In this document: positions 25,534-34,982 of the stretch, piece after piece
How the letters are laid out: the number at the start of each line of letters is the position of its first letter
How positions within the stretch are numbered: the first letter of the stretch is position 1
Origin: Candidatus Hydrogenedentota bacterium
GTDB taxonomy: Bacteria; Hydrogenedentota; Hydrogenedentia; Hydrogenedentales; JAJRTN01
Assembly: GCA_024278275.1 (NCBI GenBank)
Contig: JAJRTN010000182.1
Location: 1 to 54,019, forward strand
Reading direction: 5' to 3'
DNA: 54,019 nucleotides
The notes under the pieces: generated by a model
The model's input: only the letters and a program-made list of their open reading frames with translations
Database searches by the model: none
What the model was told of the DNA's origin: nothing
Program-made: the position numbers and the translations under genes

Positions 25534-25866
25534 ATTTCCTGAAGGTTCCGGCCCCATATCCCCACCATCTAATCCTTGATTTCCAAGGTTTTTCCGCCCG
25601 GATTGTCACGGTTGCCTGGGCTCCCCCGGAATGACGGTCTGTAAAAGTCGTAAAGGGTTCCCCATACGGGATCGCGGCGGTCTCGCTGAAAATGGGTTTT
25701 CGCCCATGGCACCATCAGGGGTGTGGTGTGCCGCCGTCAGCTCGTTTGTCCGTTCCTTCGCCCGGTTTGCCATGGGCGGAAAGTGTCCGCGGGGGGCCGT
25801 ACTCCCTTGCCCGCTTGCAAGAGGGTCGGGATGGCGGGGGCTGCCGGATTCGCCCGGATTCGCCCG

Positions 25867-25896
25867 TTGTCACCGGGGCCTCCCGCGCCCTATAAT
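25867..25896 (+). promoter_or_regulatory. Strong promoter for an apparently leaderless transcript
   Basis: TTGTCA (25867-25872), an 18-base spacer and a perfect TATAAT (25891-25896). Transcription would begin seven bases later, at 25903, which is the A of the ATG start codon. No proper Shine-Dalgarno fits between the -10 element and the ATG. Confidence 0.6.
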
Positions 25897-25902
25897 TGGG
25901 GA

Positions 25903-27471
25903 ATGCGTATCCGGCCTTTCATCAAGGGCATTCTGATTTCGCCCCTGCTTGTCCTGTTGTCCCTTTCGGGTTGCGGCGGGCGGGGCAAGGCCCCCGGAGC
26001 GCCGCGTCATGTCATTGTCATCGTGTCCGATGCCCTGCGCGCGGATCATCTCGGGGTCTATGGCTATCCCCGGAACACCTCGCCCTTTATTGATCAGCTT
26101 GCCGGGGAAGGCGTGCTTTTCGAGCGCGCCCTGTCGAATTCCTCATTCACGGGCGAGTCGATTTCTTCCCTGTTCACCGGCAAGCTGCCTTCCGCGACGC
26201 CCTGGGGATCGGGCTGGGAAGCGCGGCCCGACCCGGCGGTGGCGGGTTTGGGCACCCTGTTTCGGAGCCAGGGGTATGCCACGGCGCTCTTCTCCAACTC
26301 GCCCATGCTGGACCACCCCCAATTCTACCGGGGCTTCGAGGAAACGGCGTGCTTTACAAAATACGGCATCAGTCAGATCGCGCCCCGCCTGGTGGAACGG
26401 GCGCTCGCTTTTGCCAGGAAGCGCGCCGGGGAACGCAGCCTCATGTACCTTCACTTCATCGATCCCCATGGGCCGTATGGTCCACCCGAGGCATACTACC
26501 GCCGATTCGCCGATTCGCTTTATCCCGATCCGCTGAATGTAACCCGGGACGTGCGGCTTCGTCTGCCCGAATTGGTGGCCGAAGGCTTTGGTCCCGGCGA
26601 CCCGCGTTTCGAGGATATGGTCACCCGTTACGATGGTGAAATTGCCTACGTAGACGATCATCTCCGGCAGTTGTTCGACGGACTGCGCGCACTCGGCACC
26701 CTGGACGACACGCTCGTCATCTTCACTTCCGATCATGGGGAGGAGTTCCTGGATCACGGTTTTGTCGAGCACGCCTGGCAACTCTACCCGGAATCCCTCC
26801 ATGTGCCCCTCCTGTTCTGGTGGCCTGGTCACCTGCCCGCGCGCCGCGAGTCCGGGTGGGTTTCCCTGGTGGATGTGTTGCCGAGCATGCTGCGTCTGGC
26901 GGATATCGAGCCGGGGCGGGATGATTTTGATGGTACGCCGCTTTTCGCGTGGGGGGACGGGGGCTGGCGGGTGATACCGCGGGATAAAGCGATCATCTCC
27001 GAACTCATGATTCAGACCCGTTCCATGATACGAAGCGTGGTTTACGACGACTATCAGTACCTGGCCTATTGGAAACAACTGAACGCCGAAGGCCTGTCCG
27101 AGGCGGCGCGAAACCAGGGTGCCTGGCGCGATGCCCTCGACCGGGGCGAAACGGCGCCTCTCGACCCGTGGGGCCCCCTCGCGGGCGAGGAGCTGCTCCG
27201 GCTTGGTCCGGACACCAAGGGTAACCCCGTGGTGTACGCGACGCCCCCCGAAGCACTGGTAAGGTTGCGCGCCATTCTGAAGGCCTACCGCGAGCGCTGT
27301 CCAACGCCCCTTCCCGATGCTTTCAAGGCTCGGGGCGATCTCTCCGGGGTGGACCCGGAAACGCGGGAGAAACTGGAGGCGCTGGGGTATTCCGGAACAC
27401 AGGCGCCCAAGCGGGATGAGGCGCCGCGGACCGAAACCGAGGAGCGCCTCGAAGGATTGGGGTACCTGTAG
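25903..27471 (+). CDS. Sulfatase-fold lipoprotein with Thr at the nucleophile position
   Basis: The 522-aa protein begins MRIRPFIKGILISPLLVLLS and has a lipobox LSGC with Cys24. HVIVIVSDALRADHLGVYGY holds the metal-binding Asp, and FTSDHGEEFLDHGF supplies further ligands. The nucleophile segment is NSSFTGESISSLFTG, with Thr83 in place of Cys/Ser and GE instead of the usual x-P, so a formylglycine sulfatase is unlikely. A phosphoryl transferase or hydrolase acting on lipid or glycan is more plausible. The LEALGY C-terminal motif occurs twice (near residue 488 and as LEGLGYL at the end). The stop overlaps the next gene's GTG by one base. Confidence 0.78.
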   Translation: MRIRPFIKGILISPLLVLLSLSGCGGRGKAPGAPRHVIVIVSDALRADHLGVYGYPRNTSPFIDQLAGEGVLFERALSNSSFTGESISSLFTGKLPSATPWGSGWEARPDPAVAGLGTLFRSQGYATALFSNSPMLDHPQFYRGFEETACFTKYGISQIAPRLVERALAFARKRAGERSLMYLHFIDPHGPYGPPEAYYRRFADSLYPDPLNVTRDVRLRLPELVAEGFGPGDPRFEDMVTRYDGEIAYVDDHLRQLFDGLRALGTLDDTLVIFTSDHGEEFLDHGFVEHAWQLYPESLHVPLLFWWPGHLPARRESGWVSLVDVLPSMLRLADIEPGRDDFDGTPLFAWGDGGWRVIPRDKAIISELMIQTRSMIRSVVYDDYQYLAYWKQLNAEGLSEAARNQGAWRDALDRGETAPLDPWGPLAGEELLRLGPDTKGNPVVYATPPEALVRLRAILKAYRERCPTPLPDAFKARGDLSGVDPETREKLEALGYSGTQAPKRDEAPRTETEERLEGLGYL

Positions 27472-29126
27472 TGGCCGGACCCTGGAACGCATCGCGCCCT
27501 TCGTGGCGCGAATACCTCTTCCCCCTGGGGCTGGGGCTGCTTTTCGTGGTATTGGGATCACTGCCCTATGTTTATGCTTACCAGACCACTCCGCCCGGCG
27601 AGCATTTCATGGGCTTCGTGGGGCGGGGGACGCCGGGGGCGAACGGTTACTTCATGTTCGCCCGGCAGGTGCAGGGCGAAGAGCAACTCATGACCAACCA
27701 GTTTTCACCCGCCCCGCTGCCGCGAAGCTATTTCAACCTGGAGTGGTGGCTCTTCGGCAAGACCGCGAAGCGGACCGGGCTGGGCCTTATCGGCGTTTTT
27801 CACCTCTGGCGCGTGCTCTCCGTGCTGGGCTACTGTTTCGCCGTTTACTTCCTCGCCGCCCGATGTCTCGAATCGGCGCGTATGCGCCGACTCGCCCTTG
27901 CACTGATCACCCTCGGCGCGGGCTTCGGCTGGATCGTGTGGGGGCTGTCCCGCGCCATGGGCTTCGACCTGGGCGAGCCCCTCGATCTGCGCGGCGTGTG
28001 CATCCCCGGCTACCTGGTGAACAAGCCCCACTTCATCCGCGCCGGCCTTTTCGCCGCGCTTCAGTACGGTCTGCTCATGGCCGGCGAGCAGACCGGGAAA
28101 CGGCGTTACTTCATCTACAGCGGGCTGGCCGCGTTGGCCCGGGCCGCGCTGCATCCCTACCCGATCCCCGAGACCTGCCTGGTCTACGCGTTCTTCCCCG
28201 TCCTGCTCTGTCTGCGGGAACGGCGTTTTTCCCTCGCGCGCTTCGGCAACTACCTCCTGGCCGGGGCGATGCTTCTACCCGCCATCGCCTACTACGCCTG
28301 GCTGGTGTACGACGACACCCTCGGCATGGCCGGCTGGACGCGGCAGAGCCGGTTCCTCCTGGAAACGCTCCTTTGGCTTGGTCTGCCCGCCACCACGCTC
28401 TTCGGGTACTTCCTGGCCACGGGCTTCGACATGGCCCGTCTTCGCGCCGCCCGCCCCTCGACACTGCTCCTTTGCCTCTGGCTCTTCATCGCGTGGATAC
28501 TGGTGAACGCTTATCCCTTTTTCGTGGCGGGTCACGAGGCGGCGTTCTACTGCTACACCGTGGCGCCCGTGCTGCTTTTTCTCATCGGACCGGTGGCGGC
28601 CTTCAACGGTTGGGCGAAAAGATGCCGTTGGGATTGGGCGCGCGGCACGGTGGCCGCGTGCTTGCTTGTACTGGCCTGCATGCCCTCCTCCGTCTACGTT
28701 TACACCCGTTTCTTCCGCGACCTCCACCGCCCCCTATCCCCCGCGCCCTGGCGCTACTACCTTCCCGACGCGCTCTACCGGTCCATCCAATGGATCGGGG
28801 AAAACACGGCGGATGGCGCCGTGGTGCTGGCCAGTCCGGCCACCGCCCAGTTCATTCCCCGCATGACCCACAACCGCGTGGTTTCGGGCCACGACATGCT
28901 CTCCCCCTACTACTACCCGAAGAGTGGTGAAATAGGGCGCTTCTACGGCAACGCCGGCGACGACGGACACAAACGCTGGCTGGTCCGGGCGAATCACGTG
29001 AAGTACGTCCTTGCCGGTCCCTTCGAGGCGGCCCAGTCCTTCCAGCCCGAACGCCATCCCTGGCTGGCTTTGGCCCACGAAGACCGGGATGTCCGCGTTT
29101 ACCGCGTGATTTGGGACCGGTTGTAA
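27471..29126 (+). CDS. Polytopic membrane protein, GT-C glycosyltransferase-like
   Basis: This 551-aa protein has around ten to twelve hydrophobic spans after a short N-terminus (MAGPWNASRPSWREYLFP). A first large loop, with the acidic/His stretch GEHFMGFVGRGT, follows the first span, as in dolichol- or polyprenyl-phosphate-dependent GT-C enzymes. The C-terminal 120 residues are soluble and probably extracytoplasmic (IQWIGENTADGAVVLASPAT; HDMLSPYYYPKSGE). No decisive DE or DD catalytic motif is seen, so the call rests on topology. Translational coupling to the sulfatase-fold lipoprotein suggests both act on the same surface glycan or lipid. Confidence 0.6.
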   Translation: MAGPWNASRPSWREYLFPLGLGLLFVVLGSLPYVYAYQTTPPGEHFMGFVGRGTPGANGYFMFARQVQGEEQLMTNQFSPAPLPRSYFNLEWWLFGKTAKRTGLGLIGVFHLWRVLSVLGYCFAVYFLAARCLESARMRRLALALITLGAGFGWIVWGLSRAMGFDLGEPLDLRGVCIPGYLVNKPHFIRAGLFAALQYGLLMAGEQTGKRRYFIYSGLAALARAALHPYPIPETCLVYAFFPVLLCLRERRFSLARFGNYLLAGAMLLPAIAYYAWLVYDDTLGMAGWTRQSRFLLETLLWLGLPATTLFGYFLATGFDMARLRAARPSTLLLCLWLFIAWILVNAYPFFVAGHEAAFYCYTVAPVLLFLIGPVAAFNGWAKRCRWDWARGTVAACLLVLACMPSSVYVYTRFFRDLHRPLSPAPWRYYLPDALYRSIQWIGENTADGAVVLASPATAQFIPRMTHNRVVSGHDMLSPYYYPKSGEIGRFYGNAGDDGHKRWLVRANHVKYVLAGPFEAAQSFQPERHPWLALAHEDRDVRVYRVIWDRL

Positions 29127-29206
29127 GGCGGCGGGGGCGGGAGGCCCGCCACGTGCCTTCCCGCGGGGGCCGTGGGAAGGGGGAAAACGGGCGTTCTCCC
29201 CGCGCT

Positions 29207-30112
29207 TTACTCCCAGGGCGCTTTTGCGCCGCGAAGGGGCATCTGGACGGCGTACATCGACTTCGGGCAGGTGATGAAAAGGGTCTTGCGGGCTTGTCCG
29301 CCAAAGGTGACATTCGTGGTCCGCTCCGGCACGGCGATGGTCTGCAAGAGTTTGCCCGCTGGTGAATAGACGGCCACGTTTTCCATCCCGGTGAGATAGA
29401 GGTTGCCCCGCGCATCGAGGGTCATGCCGTCGGAGCCGCGGTTGATGATTTTTCGGCGGTGGGACAATGCGCCATCGGCGCCGATGGTGAAGGCGTAGGT
29501 GGCGTCACCGCCGTGATCGGCCACGTAAAGCGTTTTCCCGTCGGGCGTGCCCACGATGCCGTTGGGATTCCTGAAGCCCCCGGCGGCGCGGACAACTTCT
29601 CCACCGGGCCGGATGTAGTAGACAAAGCGTCCGCCCGCTTCCTCGCGGCCCTCGACCCGGCCGTAGATGGGATCGGTGAAGTAGATACCGCCCCGTGCAT
29701 CGAGCCACAGGTCGTTCGGCTGGTTGAAGCGCTTCCCGTCACAACGGTCCGCCACGGTGGTCACCGTGCCGTCCGGCGCCCGTTTCGAGAGCCGGCGCGC
29801 GCCCATCTCGCAGGCGAGCAGGTTGCCGTCCTGGTCGAACATGAGGCCGTTCGCCCGGCCCGAGTTTTCCCGGATGGTGGTCACCGTACCGTTGAGGCTC
29901 CACTTCATGACACGCGCCTTCGGGATGTCGGAGAAATAGACGTTGCCCTCCCCGTCCACCGCGGGCCCTTCACCGAAGCTCAACCCATCGGCGATCTTCA
30001 CCAAAGCGGTCCCTGGAGCCACGGTGGAATCGGCCTTACCGTCACGTTGCGCCATGCTCAATGGCGTCAGGAGCAAGGTCAGGGCGATTAGCGAATGGAT
30101 TCCGTATCGCAT
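29207..30112 (-). CDS. Exported SMP-30/gluconolactonase-family protein
   Basis: The 301-aa protein starts MRYGIHSLIALTLLLTPLSM, a signal peptide ending near SMAQ. The ATG at 30112 is fixed by AAGGAGG seven bases upstream; the longer frame to 30256 has no such site. The six-bladed propeller holds the family metal ligands: the Glu in LSFGEGPAVD, Asn in FNQPNDLWLD, Asn in RNPNGIVGTPDG and Asp in SDGMTLD. Relatives hydrolyse sugar lactones or other lactones and esters. The substrate is unknown, but export suggests a role in breakdown of extracellular carbohydrate alongside the sulfatase-type enzymes. It is transcribed toward the GT-C-like gene and away from cysK. Confidence 0.87.
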   Translation of the reverse strand: MRYGIHSLIALTLLLTPLSMAQRDGKADSTVAPGTALVKIADGLSFGEGPAVDGEGNVYFSDIPKARVMKWSLNGTVTTIRENSGRANGLMFDQDGNLLACEMGARRLSKRAPDGTVTTVADRCDGKRFNQPNDLWLDARGGIYFTDPIYGRVEGREEAGGRFVYYIRPGGEVVRAAGGFRNPNGIVGTPDGKTLYVADHGGDATYAFTIGADGALSHRRKIINRGSDGMTLDARGNLYLTGMENVAVYSPAGKLLQTIAVPERTTNVTFGGQARKTLFITCPKSMYAVQMPLRGAKAPWE

Positions 30113-30367
30113 CGTAATACCTCCTTGGTTGTTGGTATGGGTGCCTGCAACCCCTGACCGCGTGGCCGTGGTCATTCGTCGCGCAAGGCGCCAGACAGGT
30201 GCGAGACAGGCCCAAAGGGAACCGCGCATGCCAGGATGTTTCCCACGGTGAGTCACGACATGTTTATCCTTTCGTGTTCGTTCGATTGTAGGCTACGGTC
30301 AAGGGATGCTTCCACCCATTGGGTGCCATGTGCGGTAAGACGATTTTCGGCGAGACCGCCTCATGGT

Positions 30368-30404
30368 TCCCTATGCTGCGGCTCGCTGAACCGCAACATA
30401 GGGA
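30368..30404. other. Long near-perfect hairpin
   Basis: TCCCTATG-C-TGCGG (30368-30381) pairs with CCGCA-A-CATAGGGA (30391-30404): thirteen base pairs with one C-A mismatch and a nine-base loop. No T-run follows on either strand. It lies in the 30113-30727 gap between the divergent SMP-30 and cysK genes, which otherwise holds a REP-like element and the cysK promoter but no gene. Confidence 0.55.
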
Positions 30405-30477
30405 TGGCACGCAAAAAGATCCCTAACCCGGCCAGGGCGGAACCAGGCATCGCCACCGCCGTCCGTTCCGCGCCCCA

Positions 30478-30510
30478 CCGTCATCCCCGCAAACGCGGGA
30501 ATCCATGACC
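30478..30510 (+). repeat. REP-like TCATCCCCGCG element
   Basis: CGTCATCCCCGCAAACGCGG followed by GAATCCATGACC is another copy of the CCCGC/GCGGG hairpin repeat seen at 15268, 23654 and 23855. Confidence 0.6.
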
Positions 30511-30563
30511 AGGTGCGACGCCTTTCCCCTTCCAAAGATCTCCCTGATTTCGCAAATGCCGCA

Positions 30564-30589
30564 GATGCCGTTGGTTGATGCCGTTGGTT
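30564..30589 (+). repeat. 13-bp perfect tandem repeat next to the cysK -35 box
   Basis: GATGCCGTTGGTT occurs twice head to tail (30564-30576 and 30577-30589). The second copy ends on the first base of the -35 hexamer TTGACA, a position typical of an activator or repressor site. Confidence 0.5.
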
Positions 30590-30617
30590 TGACATGGGCG
30601 GACCATAGTGTTAGCAT
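30589..30617 (+). promoter_or_regulatory. cysK promoter
   Basis: TTGACA (30589-30594), 17 bases, TAGCAT (30612-30617). Transcription would start near 30624, giving a leader of about 100 bases. I see no known riboswitch consensus in that leader. Confidence 0.5.
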
Positions 30618-30727
30618 CCGAATGTTTTGTGAGTTGACAAGTTTTCTGTTGTTTGCGGGTAAGGCGAAGACACATCGCCGTGAGCGGCGTGGGTCCACGC
30701 TTCCCGGGGCAACGCGGGAGGCGTTCC

Positions 30728-31666
30728 ATGAACGTGTATGACGACAACAGTTTCAGTATTGGCCGAACGCCGCTGGTGAAGCTCCATCGGCTCGCAAAGG
30801 GTCTGAAGTCGGAAAAGGTCTACGGCAAGGTGGAGGGGCGCAACCCGGCCTACTCGGTGAAGTGCCGCATCGGGGCCGCCATGATCTGGGACGCCGAGGA
30901 ACGGGGCGCGCTTCAGCCCGGTGGCACCATCGTGGAGCCGACTTCCGGGAACACGGGCATCGCGCTGGCCTTCGTGGCGGCGGCGCGGGGCTATAAGCTC
31001 ATCCTGACCATGCCGGAGACCATGAGCCTGGAGCGGCGGAGCATGTTGAAGGCTTTCGGAGCCGACCTGGTACTGACGCCGGGCGACAAAGGCATGCCGG
31101 GCGCCATCGCGGAAGCGGAGGCCATCGCCGCGGCCAACCCGGAATACTGCCTGCCCCAGCAATTAAAGAATCCCGCCAACCCCGCCATTCACGCCAAGAC
31201 CACGGGCCCCGAAATCTGGGACGACACGGACGGAACCATTGATGTGCTGGTGTCGGGCGTGGGCACGGGCGGCACGATCACCGGCACGTCCCGTTATATC
31301 AAGGGTGAGCGCGGCAAGGCCATTGAGAGCATCGCGGTGGAGCCCGAGAACTCCCCCGTCCTCTCCGGCGGATGCCCGGGAAAACACAAAATCCAGGGCA
31401 TCGGCGCAGGTTTCGTCCCCGACGTGCTCGACATGAGCGTCGTGGACCGGGTTGAAACCGTGAGCGACGATGAAGCCTTTGAAACGGCACGCCGCTTGAC
31501 CCGGGAAGAAGGGATCATCTGCGGCATCAGTTGTGGCGCGGCCGCGGCCGTGGCCCTTCGTCTCGCCGCGCAAGACGCCTATGAAGACAAGACCATTGTC
31601 GTGATTCTTCCCGATTCCGGAGAGCGTTACCTTTCGACGCCGCTTTTCCAGGGCCCCGCGACCTGA
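30728..31666 (+). CDS. cysK: Cysteine synthase A (O-acetylserine sulfhydrylase)
   Basis: This 312-aa PLP enzyme makes cysteine from O-acetylserine and sulfide. The PLP lysine is Lys45 in [34 protein letters not shown] is the substrate and phosphate-binding region, and [17 protein letters not shown] binds the cofactor phosphate. The SVKCRIGA version and the following text are strikingly close to enterobacterial CysK rather than to the SVKDR form common in other phyla, so transfer is possible. GGGAGG is six bases before the ATG at 30728. It is followed after 260 bases by metY, so sulfide assimilation into both cysteine and homocysteine is covered here. Confidence 0.95.
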   Translation: MNVYDDNSFSIGRTPLVKLHRLAKGLKSEKVYGKVEGRNPAYSVKCRIGAAMIWDAEERGALQPGGTIVEPTSGNTGIALAFVAAARGYKLILTMPETMSLERRSMLKAFGADLVLTPGDKGMPGAIAEAEAIAAANPEYCLPQQLKNPANPAIHAKTTGPEIWDDTDGTIDVLVSGVGTGGTITGTSRYIKGERGKAIESIAVEPENSPVLSGGCPGKHKIQGIGAGFVPDVLDMSVVDRVETVSDDEAFETARRLTREEGIICGISCGAAAAVALRLAAQDAYEDKTIVVILPDSGERYLSTPLFQGPAT

Positions 31667-31711
31667 CCGGCGCGGGCTCCCGCCCGAAACGGGGTGAAAT
31701 CAATTCCGCAG

Positions 31712-31796
31712 GGCGGGCCTTGGCCCACCAAACCTGTGTTTCCGCGACCAGGCCGTTGGGCGCGGGTGTATGTTGTGGTGGGCCGGGACGCCCGCC
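31712..31796. repeat. 85-bp palindrome-bounded element, degenerate copy
   Basis: The left end GGCGGGCCTTGGCCCACC (31712-31729) and the right end GGTGGGCCGGGACGCCCGCC (31777-31796) keep the end structure and exact 85-bp length of the copies at 15169 and 23705, but the inner sequence differs. It lies in the 31667-31925 gap between cysK and metY. Confidence 0.6.
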
Positions 31797-31844
31797 TTAC
31801 GGGATTAATCAAACGCATCACACAAACATAAGCACACGCAATGA

Positions 31845-33218
<1,374 letters not shown>

Positions 33219-33238
33219 CATACGCACCAGGAAACTTA

Positions 33239-33277
33239 GACGGGCGGGATCGTCAAAAACGGACGCTTCCGCCCGTC
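33239..33277 (+). terminator. Hairpin after metY
   Basis: GACGGGCGG (33239-33247) pairs with CCGCCCGTC (33269-33277) over nine bases around a 21-base loop, 20 bases after the metY stop. No T-run follows, so it is at best a factor-dependent terminator or stabilising hairpin. Confidence 0.35.
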
Positions 33278-33405
33278 ATATCTCCACCGTTCTGGTGACG
33301 AAAACTTGGTTTCGGCTGCGTCGGGGTAACTACGGTCGCCCGAGGCGCCCTGGCAATGACGGCCATGAACGTTATGAACAGATCGGCACATCGGCACTTG
33401 AAAGT

Positions 33406-33434
33406 TTGTGGGTTGTGAGGACATTCGTTATACT
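33406..33434 (+). promoter_or_regulatory. Promoter of the diguanylate cyclase gene
   Basis: TTGTGG (33406-33411), 17 bases, TATACT (33429-33434). The predicted start near 33441 gives a leader of about 70 bases ending in AGGAGG (33497-33502), eight bases before the GTG start. Confidence 0.5.
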
Positions 33435-33510
33435 GCCAGTCATGGGTGGTCACCAAGTGATACATGGCGCCCTCAGGAGAGTCGGCCGGGAAATATAGGA
33501 GGCTCTTCCC

Positions 33511-34941
33511 GTGGTGATGGGCGAGCCGGAAAAACAAAAAATTCTTCTGGTCGATGATCAGAAGATGAATCTACTGCTGCATGCCGGCATGTTAAAGGAT
33601 TTGGATGTCGAGATCCTTGAGACCACCCATGCCGCGGAGGCCATCGAGTTGGCCGCTTCCCATGATCTGGCGCTGGTGCTTCTGGATGTGCAGATGCCGA
33701 AAATGGACGGCTTCGAGGTTGCCCGGCAGATCCAGGCGGTTGAAGGGCGGCGGGAAATTCCCATCATCTTCATCACCGGGGCGAGTGCAAACCCCGCGGA
33801 GGTTTTCGAGGGCTATGCCGCCGGCGCGGTGGATTATCTTGTCAAACCCGTCGAGCCCGTCATCCTGCGCAGTAAAGCGAAGTTCTTCTGTGAACTCAAA
33901 CGGCGCGAGATGGTGATCCGCAGGCAGGCGGAAGAGATTCAGCGCAAGAACCGGGCGCTGGAGCGCGAGATTGCCGAGCGGCACCAGGTGGAGGAGGAGC
34001 GGCAGGAGAGCGAGGTGCGTTACCGCACCTTTGTGGAACTGTGCCCCGATGCCATTGCCGTGCAGACCGGTGGCCGCATGGTCTATTTCAACACCAGTCT
34101 CATGCGTCTGCTGGGGGCGTCTGAACGCGACGAGTTGGCGGGCCGGGGGATTGAATCCTTCGCTTCTCCGGGGTGTAAGGCGTCCTTCATGGAGCATCTA
34201 CACCGCGTGGAACGGCAGGGCGGCACGTGGGACGCCGTTGAAGCCAGCCTGGTTCGCCTGGATGGTGGCGTGGTGGACGTGGAGGCGCGGTGCGGCTGCA
34301 TGCTGATCGAGGGGGAAATGGGGGTTCAGGTGGCCTTGCAGGATGTGACCGAGCGCAAGCGTCTGGAGAAAGAGCTCCGCCGTATGACCATCCACGATGG
34401 TCTCACGGGGGTTGCCAACCGCCGTCATTTTGACGAGGTACTCGAACGGGAGTGGCGCCGTGCCGCCCGCAATGGGGAGTGGCTGGCCGTTATCATGGCC
34501 GACATCGATCATTTCAAGCAATACAATGATCAGTACGGCCATCTGGTGGGTGATGATTGTCTCTGCATGGTGGCCAAGGCCCTGGAACGGTCCATCCACC
34601 GGTCCGGTGACTTGCTCGCCCGTTATGGTGGGGAAGAATTCGCGGTTGTCCTGACGGGAACGGATACCACGGGTGCGGTCGCCGTGGCGGAGCGCATGCG
34701 ACGGGAAACCATGGTCGACCGGCTTGATACGGGCACCGGCGCGCCGCCCCGTGGCGTATCGATCAGCGTGGGCGTCGCCGCGATCAAGGCCTCCCCGGAT
34801 GGGAATCCCGGGGACCTGGTCGCCGCGGCGGACCGGGGCCTTTACGCCGCCAAGGCCGCCGGAAGAAACTGTGTTTTCATCGGAACCGTGGGGGAGACGA
34901 CGACGGTCAAAGCCGTCCTCCAGGAAGCCCGCGGCGCCTGA
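33511..34941 (+). CDS. Response regulator with REC, PAS and GGDEF domains (diguanylate cyclase)
   Basis: The 476-aa protein makes cyclic di-GMP. REC domain: residues 10-125, with DD at 15-16, phospho-acceptor Asp59 in LVLLDVQMPKMDG and the Lys in DYLVKP. A coiled coil of about 35 residues (EEIQRKNRALEREIAERHQV) leads to a PAS domain (about 165-285) and the GGDEF domain (about 290-455). The active site is GGEEF at 373-377. The inhibitory I-site RSGD lies five residues upstream, so product inhibition is expected. AGGAGG favours the GTG at 33511 over the ATG at 33517. No histidine kinase gene is adjacent, so it is an orphan regulator here. Control of motility or attachment would fit the pilin further on. 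Confidence 0.93.
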   Translation: MVMGEPEKQKILLVDDQKMNLLLHAGMLKDLDVEILETTHAAEAIELAASHDLALVLLDVQMPKMDGFEVARQIQAVEGRREIPIIFITGASANPAEVFEGYAAGAVDYLVKPVEPVILRSKAKFFCELKRREMVIRRQAEEIQRKNRALEREIAERHQVEEERQESEVRYRTFVELCPDAIAVQTGGRMVYFNTSLMRLLGASERDELAGRGIESFASPGCKASFMEHLHRVERQGGTWDAVEASLVRLDGGVVDVEARCGCMLIEGEMGVQVALQDVTERKRLEKELRRMTIHDGLTGVANRRHFDEVLEREWRRAARNGEWLAVIMADIDHFKQYNDQYGHLVGDDCLCMVAKALERSIHRSGDLLARYGGEEFAVVLTGTDTTGAVAVAERMRRETMVDRLDTGTGAPPRGVSISVGVAAIKASPDGNPGDLVAAADRGLYAAKAAGRNCVFIGTVGETTTVKAVLQEARGA

Positions 34942-34982
34942 ATGGATAGGGCAAACGAAACGTCGAGACAGGAGTGGGTGCC

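Noticed and set aside
25631-25902. Short plus-strand frames upstream of the sulfatase-fold lipoprotein gene
   Set aside because: They extend the real frame or shift from it without a signal peptide; the lipoprotein signal and the -10 box both point to 25903.
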